Below are positions 1-10,506 of a stretch of DNA of 64,000 nucleotides, piece by piece. This DNA comes from Prosopocoilus inquinatus (Eukaryota > Arthropoda > Insecta > Coleoptera > Lucanidae): positions 15,593,806 to 15,657,805 of the forward strand of contig CM069875.1 of NCBI GenBank assembly GCA_036172665.1, in the 5' to 3' direction. The number at the start of each line of letters is the position of its first letter. Position 1 is the stretch's first letter. The notes under the pieces were generated by a model. The model was not told the origin of the DNA, did no database searches, and was given only the letters and a program-made list of their open reading frames with translations. The position numbers were made by a program, and so were the translations under genes.

Positions 1-75
1 CTATTTGACGTTTGGATGGACTCCAGTATCTCTGATGTGAGAGACGAAATTTTCGGACGCAGCAGAAGCTGGAAA

Positions 76-224
76 TAGTTTTAAACGAAACAACACGCAT
101 TAGCGTTGTTCCTGTGATGTATCTGAACGATCCTTACTTATCTAACATGTTATTTGACGTTTGGATGGACTCCAGTAAGTCTGATGTGAGATACAAAGTT
201 TTTGGACGCAGCAGGAGCTGGAAA
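76..224. repeat. First complete satellite monomer (reference phase)
   Basis: I use TAGTTTTAAACGAAACAACA as the arbitrary monomer start; it begins at 76, 225, 374, 524 and then every 149 bp. This monomer and its neighbour at 225-373 differ at 15 of 149 sites (about 10%), typical for adjacent monomers here. Almost invariant segments are the start block, AGCGTTGTTCCTGT, ATGGACTCCAGTA, GATGTGAGA, CGGACGCAGC and CTGGAAATAG. Variation concentrates between them. Examples are GTGATG/GAGCTG/GTACTG/GTGCTG, TAATCG/TAAACG/TAACTA, the TCATCTATC/TTATCTAAC/TTAGCTACT box, GACGTTTGG/GGCGTTTCG, and the base pair of choices after AGTA (ACTC, TCTC, AGTC, GCTC, ACTT). Combinations of these boxes define monomer subtypes used below to align HOR copies. 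Confidence 0.95.
89..110. other. Short dyad (imperfect hairpin) present in each monomer
   Basis: The sequence AACAA-CA-CGC-ATTA-GCG-TTGTT has arms AACAA/TTGTT and CGC/GCG, a two-base bulge (CA) and an ATTA loop, so eight base pairs could form. It recurs once per 149 bp. The right arm GCGTTGTT is nearly invariant. The left inner arm alternates between CGC (perfect), CGT (one wobble) and CAT (weaker), so dyad strength varies among monomer subtypes. Short dyads are common in centromeric satellites that lack CENP-B boxes, but function here is not shown. Confidence 0.6.
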
Positions 225-373
225 TAGTTTTAAACGAAACAACACGTATTACCGTTGTTCCTGTGATGTATCTAATCGATCCTTACTCATCTATCATGTT
301 ATTTGGCGTTTCGATGGACTCCAGTAACTTTGATGTGAGATACGAAGTTCTCGGACGCAGCTGAAGCTGGAAA

Positions 374-523
374 TAGTTTCAAAGGAAACAACACGTACTA
401 GCGTTGTTCCTGTGATGTATCTAATCGATCCTTACTCATCTATCTATATTATTTGACGTTTGGATGGACTCCAGTAACTCTGATGTGAGATACAAAGTTT
501 TTGGACGCAGCAGAAGCTGGAAA
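374..523. repeat. 150-bp monomer with a 1-bp insertion
   Basis: The spacing from the 300 to the 450 copy of TATTTG is 150 rather than 149. The extra base lies in CTATCTATATTATTTG, where normal monomers read CTATCATGTTATTTG. The usual ATG in this place is lost. It is one of four length deviants in the window. The related monomer about 10 units downstream (near 1865-2013) keeps normal length. Confidence 0.9.
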
Positions 524-3500
524 TAGTTTAGAACGAAAAAACACGTATTAGCGTTGTTCCTGTGATGTATCTAATCGATCCTTACTTAGCTACTATGTTA
601 TTTGACGTTTCGATAGACTCCAGTAACTCTAATGTGAGATACGAAATTTTCGGACGCAGCAGAAGCTGGAAATAATTTTAAACGAAACAACACGAATTAG
701 CGTTGTTCCTGTGATGTATCTAATCGATCCTTACTCATCTATCATGTTATTTGACGTTTGGATGGACTCCAGTATCTCTGATGTGAGATATGAAATTTTC
801 GGACGCAGCAGGAGCTAGAAATAGTTTTAAACGAAACAACACGTATTAGCGTTGTTCCTGTGATGTATCTAATCGATCCTTACTCATCTATCATGTTATT
901 TGACGTTTGGATGGACTCCAGTATCTCTGATGTGAGATACGACGTTTTCGGACGAAGCAGAAGCTGGAAATAGTTTTAAACGAAACAACACGCATTAGCG
1001 TTTTTCCTGTGATGTATCTAAACAATCCTTACTTATCTAACATGTTATTTGACGTTTGGATGGACTCCAGTAAGTCTGATGTGAGATACAAAGTTTTTGG
1101 ACGCAGCAGGAGCTGGAAATAGTTTTAAACGAAACAACACGTATTAGCGTTGTTCCTGAGCTGTATCTAATCGATCCTGACTCATTTATCATGTTATTTG
1201 GCGTTTCGATGGACTCCAGTAGCTCTGATGTGAGATACGACGTTTTCGGACGCAGCAGAAGCTGGAAATGGTTTTAAACGAAACAGCACGCATTAGCGTT
1301 GTTCCTGTGATGTATCTAATCGATCCTTACTCATCTATCATGTTATTTGGCGTTTCGATGGACTCCAGTAACTTTGATGTGAGATACGAAGTTCTCGGAC
1401 GCAGCTGAAGCTGGAAATAGTTTTAAAGGAAACAACATGTACTAGCGTTGTTCCTGTGATGTATCTAATCGATCCTTACTCATCTATCATGTTATTTGGC
1501 GTTTGGATGGACTCCAGTATCTCTGATGTGAGAGACGAAATTTTCGGACGCAGCAGAAGCTGGAAATAGTTTTAAACGAAACAACACGCATTAGCGTTGT
1601 TCCTGTGATGTATCTGAACGATCCTTACTTATCTAACATGTTATTTGACGTTTGGATGGACTCCAGTAAGTCTGATGTGAGATACAAAGTTTTTGGACGC
1701 AGCAGGAGCTGGAAATAGTTTTAAACGAAACAACACGTATTACCGTTGTTCCTGTGATGTATCTAATCGATCCTTACTCATCTATCATGTTATTTGGCGT
1801 TTCGATGGACTCCAGTAACTTTGATGTGAGATACGAAGTTCTCGGACGCAGCTGAAGCTGGAAATAGTTTTAAAGGAAACAACACGTACTAGCGTTGTTC
1901 CTGTGATGTATCTAATCGATCCTTACTCATCTATCATGTTATTTGGCGTTTCGATGGAATCCAGTAGCTCTGATGTGAGATACGACGTTTTCGGACGCAG
2001 CGGAAGCTGGAAATAGTTTTAAACGAAACAACACGCATTAGCGTTGTTCCTGTGATGTATCTAATCGATACTTACTCATCTATCATGTTATTTGACGTTT
2101 CGATGGACTCCAGTAACTCTAATGTGAGAAACGAAATTTTCGGACGCAGCAGAAGCTGGAAATAGTTTTAAACGAAACAACACGCATTAGCGTTGTTCCT
2201 GTGATGTATCTAATCGACCCTTACTCATCTATCATGTTATTTGACGTTTGGATGGACTCCAGTAAGTCTGATGTGAGATACAAAGTTTTTGGACGCAGCA
2301 GGAGCTAGAAATAGTTTTAAACGAAACAACACGTATTAGCGTTATTCCTGTGCTGTATCTAATCGATCCTTACTTATCTATCATGTTATTTGACGTTTCG
2401 ATGCACTCCAGTAACTCTGATGTGAGATACGACGTTTTCGGACGCCGCAGAAGCTGGAAATAGTTTTAAACGAAACAACACGTATTAGCGTTGTTCCTGT
2501 GATGTATCTAAACGATCCTTACTCATCTATCATGTTATTTGACGTTTGGATGGACTCCAGTAACTCTGATGTGAGATACAAAGTTTTTGGACGCAGCAGA
2601 AGCTGGAAATAGTTTAGAACGAAAAAACACGTATTAGCGTTGTTCCTGTGATGTATCTAATCGATCCTTACTTAGCTACTATGTTATTTGACGTTTCGAT
2701 AGACTCCAGTAACTCTAATGTGAGATACGAAATTTTAGGACGCAGCAGCAGCTGGAAATAGTTTTAAACGAAACAACACATATTAGCGTTGTTCCTGTGA
2801 TGTAACTAATCGATCCTTACTCACCTATCATGTTATTTGACGTTTCGATGGACTCTAGTAACTCTGATGTGAGATACGAAGTTTTTGGACGCAGCAGGAG
2901 CTAGAAATAGTTTTAAACGAAACAACACGTATTAGCGTTGTTCCTGTGATGTATCTAATCGATCCTTACTCATCTATCATTTTATTTGACGTTTGGATGG
3001 ACTCCAGTATCTCTGATGTGAGATACGAAATTTTCGGACGCAGCAGAAGCTGGAAATAGTTTTAAACGAAACAACACGTATTAGCGTTGTTCCTGTGATG
3101 TATCTAATCGATCCTTACTCATCTATCATGTTATTTGGCGTTTCGATGGGCTCCAGTAGCTCTGATGTGAGATACGACGTTTTCGGACGAAGCAGAAGCT
3201 GGAAATAGTTTTAAACGAAACAACACGCATTAGCGTTGTTCCTGTGATGTATCTAAACGATCCTTACTCATCTATCATGTTATTTGACGTTTGGATGGAC
3301 TCCAGTAACTCTGATGTGAGATACAAAGTTTTTGGACGCAGCAGAAGCTGGAAATAGTTTAGAACGAAAAAACACGTATTAGCGTTGTTCCTGTGATGTA
3401 TCTAATCGATCCTTACTTAGCTACTATGTTATTTGACGTTTCGATAGACTCCAGTAACTCTAATGTGAGATACGAAATTTTCGGACGCAGCAGCAGCTGG

Positions 3501-4844
3501 AAATAGTTTTAAACGAAACAACACGTATTGGCGTTGTACCTGTGATGTATCTAATCGATCCTTACTCATCTATCATGTTATTTGACGTTTGGATGGACTC
3601 CAGTATCTCTGATGTGAGAAACGAAATTTTCGGACGCAGCAGGAGCTAGAAATAGTTTTAAACGAAACAACACGTATTAGCGTTGTTCCTGTGATGTATC
3701 TAATCGATCCTTACTCATCTATCATGTTATTTGACGTTTGGATGGACTCCAGTATCTCTGATGTGAGATACGAAATTTTCGGACGCAGCAGAAGCTGGAA
3801 ATAGTTTTAAACGAAACAACACGTATTAGCGTTGTTCCTGTGATGTATCTAAACAATCCTTACTTATCTAACATGTTATTTGACGTTTGGATGGACTCCA
3901 GTAAGTCTGATGTGTGATACAAAGTTTTTGGACGCAGCAGGAGCTGGAAATAGTTTTAAACGAAACAACACGTATTAGCGTTGTTCCTGAGCTGTATCTA
4001 ATCGATCCTTACTCATTTATCATGTTATTTGGCGTTTCGATGGACTCCAGTAGCTCTGATGTGAGATACGACGTTTTCGGACGCAGCAGAAGCTGGAAAT
4101 AGTTTTAAACGAAACAACACGCATTAGCGTTGTTCCTGTGATGTATCTAATCGATCCTTACTCATCTATCATGTTATTTGGCGTTTCGATGGACTCCAGT
4201 AACTTTGATGTGAGATACGAAGTTCTCGGTCGCAGCTGAAGCTGGAAATAGTTTTAAAGGAAACAACATGTACTAGCGTTGTTCCTGTGATGTATCTAAT
4301 CGATCCTTACTCATCTATCATGTTATTTGGCGTTTCGATGGACTCCAGTAGCTCTGATGTGAGATACGACGTTTTCGGACGCAGCAGAAGCTGGAAATAG
4401 TTTTAAACGAAACAACACATATTAGCGTTGTTCCTGTGATGTAACTAATCGATCCTTACTCACCTATCATGTTATTTGACGTTTGGACGGACTCCAGTAA
4501 CTCTGATGAGAGATACAAAGTTCTCGGACGCAGTAGAAGCTGGAAATAGTTTTCAAAGAAACAACACGTATTAGCGTTGTTCCTGTGATGTATCTAAACG
4601 ATCCTTACTTATCTAACATGTTATTTGACGTTTGGATGGACTCCAGTAAGTCAGATGTGAGATACAAAGTTTTTGGACGCAGCAGGAGCTGGAAATAGTT
4701 TTAAACGAAACAACAAGTATTAGCGTTGTTCCTGTACTGTATCTAATCGATCCTTACTCATCTATCATGTTATTTGGCGTTTCGATGGACTCCAGTAACT
4801 TTGATGTGAGATACGAAGTTCTCGGTCGCAGCTGAAGCTGGAAA

Positions 4845-7675
4845 TAGTTTTAAAGGAAACAACATGTACTAGCGTTGTTCCTGTGATGTATCTAATCGAT
4901 CCTTACTCATCTATCAATTTATTTGGCGTTTCGATGGACTCCAGTAGCTCTGATGTGAGATACGACGTTTTCGGACGCAGCAGAAGCTGGAAATAGTTTT
5001 AAACGAAACAACACGTATTAGCGTTGTTCCTGTGATGTATCTAATCGATCCTTACTCATCTATCATGTTATTTGGCGTTTCGATGGACTCCAGTAGCTCT
5101 GATGTGAGATACGACGTTTTCGGACGAAGCAGAAGCTGGAAATAGTTTTAAACGAAACAACACGCATTAGCGTTGTTCCTGTGATGTATCTAATCGATCC
5201 TTACTCATCTATCATGTTATTTGACGTTTGGATGGACTCCAGTAACTCTGATGTGAGATACAAAGTTTTTGGACGCAGCAGAAGCTGGAAATAGTTTAGA
5301 ACGAAAAAACACGTATTAGCGTTGTTCCTGTGATGTATCTAATTGATCCTTACTTAGCTACTATGTTATTTGACGTTTCGATAGACTCCAGTAACTCTAA
5401 TGTGAGATACGAAATTTTCGGACGCAGCAGCAGCTGGAAATAGTTTTAAACGAAACAACACGTATTAGCGTTGTACCTGTGATGTATCTAATCGATCCTT
5501 ACTCATCTATCATGTTATTTGACGTTTGGATGGACTCCAGTATCTCTGATGTGAGATACGAAATTTTCGGACGCAGCAGGAGCTAGAAATAGTTTTAAAC
5601 GAAACAACACGTATTAGCGTTGTTCCTGTGATGTATCTAATAGATCCTTACTCATCTATCATGTTATTTGACGTTTGGATGGACTCCAGTATCTCTGATG
5701 TGAGATACGAAATTTTCGGACGCAGCAGAAGCTGGAAATAGTTTTAAACGAAACAACACGCATTAGCGTTGTTCCTGTGATGTATCTAAACAATCCTTAC
5801 TTATCTAACATGTTATTTGACGTTTGGATGGACTCCAGTAAGTCTGATGTGTGATACAAAGTTTTTGGACGCAGCAGGAGCTGGAAATAGTTTTAAACGA
5901 AACAACACGTATTAGCGTTGTTCCTGAGCTGTATCTAATCGATCCTTACTCATTTATCATGTTATTTGGCGTTTCGATGGACTCCAGTAACTCTCATGTG
6001 AGATACAAAGTTCTCGGACGCAGCAGAAGCTGGAAATAGTTTTAAACGAAACAACACGCATTAGCGTTGTTCCTGTGATGTATCTAATCGATCCTTACTC
6101 ATCTATCATGTTATTTGGCGTTTCGATGGACTCCAGTAACTCTGATGTGAGATACGACGTTTTCGGACGCAGCAGAAGCTGGAAATAGTTTTAAATGAAA
6201 CAACACGCATTAGCGTTGTTCCTGTGATGTAACTAATCGATCCTTACTTAGCTACTATGTTATTTGACGTTTCGATAGACTCCAGTAACTCTAATGTGAG
6301 ATACGAAATTTTCGGACGCAGCAGCAGCTGGAAATAGTTTTAAACGAAACAACACATATTAGCGTTGTTCCTGTGATGTAACTAATCGATCCTTACTCAC
6401 CTATCATGTTATTTGACGTTTGGACGGACTCCAGTAACTCTGATGAGAGATACAAAGTTCTCGGACGCAGTAGAAGCTGGAAATAGTTTTCAACGAAACA
6501 ACACGTATTAGCGTTGTTCCTGTGATGTATCTAAACGATCCTTACTTATCTAACATGTTATTTGACGTTTGGATGGACTCCAGTAAGTCAGATGTGAGAT
6601 ACAAAGTTTTTGGACGCAGCAGGAGCTGGAAATAGTTTTAAACGAAACAACACGTATTAGCGTTGTTCCTGTACTGTATCTAATCGATCCTTACTCATCT
6701 ATCATGTTATTTGGCGTTTCGATGGACTCCAGTAGCTCTGATGTGAGATACGACGTTTTCGGACGAAGCAGAAGCTGGAAATAGTTTTAAACGAAACAAT
6801 ACGCATTAGCGTTGTTCCTGTGATGTATCTAATCGATCCTTACTTATCTATCATGTTATTTGGCGTTTCGATGGACTCCAGTAACTTTGATGTTAGATAC
6901 GAAGTTCTCGGACGCAGCTGAAGCTGGAAATAGTTTTAAATGAAACAACACGTATTAGCGTTGTTCCTGTGATGTATCTAATCGATCCTTACTCATCTAT
7001 CATGTTATTTGGCGTTTCGATGGACTCCAGTAGCTCTGATGTGAGATACGAGGTTTTCGGACGCAGCAGAAGCTGGAAATAGTTTTAAATGAAAGAACAC
7101 GCATTAGCGTTGTTCCTGTGATGTATCTAATCGATCCTTACTCATCTATCATGTTATTTGACGTTTCGATGGACTCTAGTAACTCTGATGTGAGATACGA
7201 AGTTTTTGGACGCAGCAGGAGCTGGAAATAGTGTTAAACGAAACAACACGTATTAGCGTTGTTCCTGTGATGTATCTAATCGATCCTTACTTATCTAACA
7301 TGTTATTTGACGTTTGGATGGACTCCAGTATCTCTGATGTGAGATACGATATCTTCGGACGCAGCATAAGCTGGAAATAGTTTTAAACGAAACAACACGC
7401 ATTAGCGTTGTTACTGTGATCTATCTAATCGATCCTTACTTATCTAACATGTTATTTGACGTTTCGATGGACTCAAGTAACTCTGATGTGAGATACGATG
7501 TTTTCGGACGCAGCAGAAGCTGGAAATAGTTTTAAACGAAACAACACGTATTAGCGTTGTTCCTGTGATGTATCTAATCGATCCTTACTCATCTATCATG
7601 TTATTTGGCGTTTCGATGGACTCCAGTAACTTTGATGTGAGATACGAAGTTCTCGGACGCAGCTGAAGCTGGAAA
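4845..7675. repeat. 19-monomer HOR, copy 1 (2,831 bp)
   Basis: This block of 19 monomers is followed directly by a second copy. It starts with the subtype AAAGGAAACAACATGTACTAG. Markers shared at +2,831 bp include ATCAATTTATTTGG near 4915, TAGTTTAGAACG at 5292, AATTGATCC near 5342, ATAGATCC near 5640 and GAAAGAACAC at 7091. Reading the two copies side by side I noticed only one difference: C at 7421 in GATCTATC where the second copy has G at 10252. This implies a very recent duplication or strong homogenisation. Confidence 0.93.
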
Positions 7676-10506
7676 TAGTTTTAAAGGAAACAACATGTAC
7701 TAGCGTTGTTCCTGTGATGTATCTAATCGATCCTTACTCATCTATCAATTTATTTGGCGTTTCGATGGACTCCAGTAGCTCTGATGTGAGATACGACGTT
7801 TTCGGACGCAGCAGAAGCTGGAAATAGTTTTAAACGAAACAACACGTATTAGCGTTGTTCCTGTGATGTATCTAATCGATCCTTACTCATCTATCATGTT
7901 ATTTGGCGTTTCGATGGACTCCAGTAGCTCTGATGTGAGATACGACGTTTTCGGACGAAGCAGAAGCTGGAAATAGTTTTAAACGAAACAACACGCATTA
8001 GCGTTGTTCCTGTGATGTATCTAATCGATCCTTACTCATCTATCATGTTATTTGACGTTTGGATGGACTCCAGTAACTCTGATGTGAGATACAAAGTTTT
8101 TGGACGCAGCAGAAGCTGGAAATAGTTTAGAACGAAAAAACACGTATTAGCGTTGTTCCTGTGATGTATCTAATTGATCCTTACTTAGCTACTATGTTAT
8201 TTGACGTTTCGATAGACTCCAGTAACTCTAATGTGAGATACGAAATTTTCGGACGCAGCAGCAGCTGGAAATAGTTTTAAACGAAACAACACGTATTAGC
8301 GTTGTACCTGTGATGTATCTAATCGATCCTTACTCATCTATCATGTTATTTGACGTTTGGATGGACTCCAGTATCTCTGATGTGAGATACGAAATTTTCG
8401 GACGCAGCAGGAGCTAGAAATAGTTTTAAACGAAACAACACGTATTAGCGTTGTTCCTGTGATGTATCTAATAGATCCTTACTCATCTATCATGTTATTT
8501 GACGTTTGGATGGACTCCAGTATCTCTGATGTGAGATACGAAATTTTCGGACGCAGCAGAAGCTGGAAATAGTTTTAAACGAAACAACACGCATTAGCGT
8601 TGTTCCTGTGATGTATCTAAACAATCCTTACTTATCTAACATGTTATTTGACGTTTGGATGGACTCCAGTAAGTCTGATGTGTGATACAAAGTTTTTGGA
8701 CGCAGCAGGAGCTGGAAATAGTTTTAAACGAAACAACACGTATTAGCGTTGTTCCTGAGCTGTATCTAATCGATCCTTACTCATTTATCATGTTATTTGG
8801 CGTTTCGATGGACTCCAGTAACTCTCATGTGAGATACAAAGTTCTCGGACGCAGCAGAAGCTGGAAATAGTTTTAAACGAAACAACACGCATTAGCGTTG
8901 TTCCTGTGATGTATCTAATCGATCCTTACTCATCTATCATGTTATTTGGCGTTTCGATGGACTCCAGTAACTCTGATGTGAGATACGACGTTTTCGGACG
9001 CAGCAGAAGCTGGAAATAGTTTTAAATGAAACAACACGCATTAGCGTTGTTCCTGTGATGTAACTAATCGATCCTTACTTAGCTACTATGTTATTTGACG
9101 TTTCGATAGACTCCAGTAACTCTAATGTGAGATACGAAATTTTCGGACGCAGCAGCAGCTGGAAATAGTTTTAAACGAAACAACACATATTAGCGTTGTT
9201 CCTGTGATGTAACTAATCGATCCTTACTCACCTATCATGTTATTTGACGTTTGGACGGACTCCAGTAACTCTGATGAGAGATACAAAGTTCTCGGACGCA
9301 GTAGAAGCTGGAAATAGTTTTCAACGAAACAACACGTATTAGCGTTGTTCCTGTGATGTATCTAAACGATCCTTACTTATCTAACATGTTATTTGACGTT
9401 TGGATGGACTCCAGTAAGTCAGATGTGAGATACAAAGTTTTTGGACGCAGCAGGAGCTGGAAATAGTTTTAAACGAAACAACACGTATTAGCGTTGTTCC
9501 TGTACTGTATCTAATCGATCCTTACTCATCTATCATGTTATTTGGCGTTTCGATGGACTCCAGTAGCTCTGATGTGAGATACGACGTTTTCGGACGAAGC
9601 AGAAGCTGGAAATAGTTTTAAACGAAACAATACGCATTAGCGTTGTTCCTGTGATGTATCTAATCGATCCTTACTTATCTATCATGTTATTTGGCGTTTC
9701 GATGGACTCCAGTAACTTTGATGTTAGATACGAAGTTCTCGGACGCAGCTGAAGCTGGAAATAGTTTTAAATGAAACAACACGTATTAGCGTTGTTCCTG
9801 TGATGTATCTAATCGATCCTTACTCATCTATCATGTTATTTGGCGTTTCGATGGACTCCAGTAGCTCTGATGTGAGATACGAGGTTTTCGGACGCAGCAG
9901 AAGCTGGAAATAGTTTTAAATGAAAGAACACGCATTAGCGTTGTTCCTGTGATGTATCTAATCGATCCTTACTCATCTATCATGTTATTTGACGTTTCGA
10001 TGGACTCTAGTAACTCTGATGTGAGATACGAAGTTTTTGGACGCAGCAGGAGCTGGAAATAGTGTTAAACGAAACAACACGTATTAGCGTTGTTCCTGTG
10101 ATGTATCTAATCGATCCTTACTTATCTAACATGTTATTTGACGTTTGGATGGACTCCAGTATCTCTGATGTGAGATACGATATCTTCGGACGCAGCATAA
10201 GCTGGAAATAGTTTTAAACGAAACAACACGCATTAGCGTTGTTACTGTGATGTATCTAATCGATCCTTACTTATCTAACATGTTATTTGACGTTTCGATG
10301 GACTCAAGTAACTCTGATGTGAGATACGATGTTTTCGGACGCAGCAGAAGCTGGAAATAGTTTTAAACGAAACAACACGTATTAGCGTTGTTCCTGTGAT
10401 GTATCTAATCGATCCTTACTCATCTATCATGTTATTTGGCGTTTCGATGGACTCCAGTAACTTTGATGTGAGATACGAAGTTCTCGGACGCAGCTGAAGC
10501 TGGAAA
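7676..10506. repeat. 19-monomer HOR, copy 2 (2,831 bp)
   Basis: Direct second copy of the block at 4845-7675. A third copy does not follow: the monomer starting at 10507 has ACACGTACAAGCG where the unit would restart with ACATGTACTAGCG, and the later monomers diverge in order. From about 9.4 kb onward the same sequence also aligns with the 45-monomer HOR at an offset of 46 monomers (for example CGCAGCATAA at 10191 and 17045). The 19-mer and 45-mer families therefore share this stretch. Confidence 0.93.

Larger units (their letters stand above)
1..4844. repeat. Irregular mosaic part of the array, partial 10-, 5- and 13-monomer repeats
   Basis: No full HOR copy pair lies inside this stretch, but linked variants repeat. 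Positions 1-445 match 1492-1936 (10 monomers plus the 1-bp insertion), including the rare GAGAGACG at 39 and 1530 and TACCGTTG at 250 and 1741. Monomers carrying the marker TAGTTTAGAACG occur at 524, 2610 and 3355; 2610 to 3355 is exactly five monomers. The stretch about 3.2-4.1 kb resembles 5.15-6.0 kb at an offset of 1,937 bp (13 monomers). No genes or unique DNA are present. Confidence 0.85.

Noticed and set aside
309..325. Annotating a functional CENP-B box as a feature
   Set aside because: Only 7 of 9 core positions match and the taxon is unknown; kept only as a low-interest observation.
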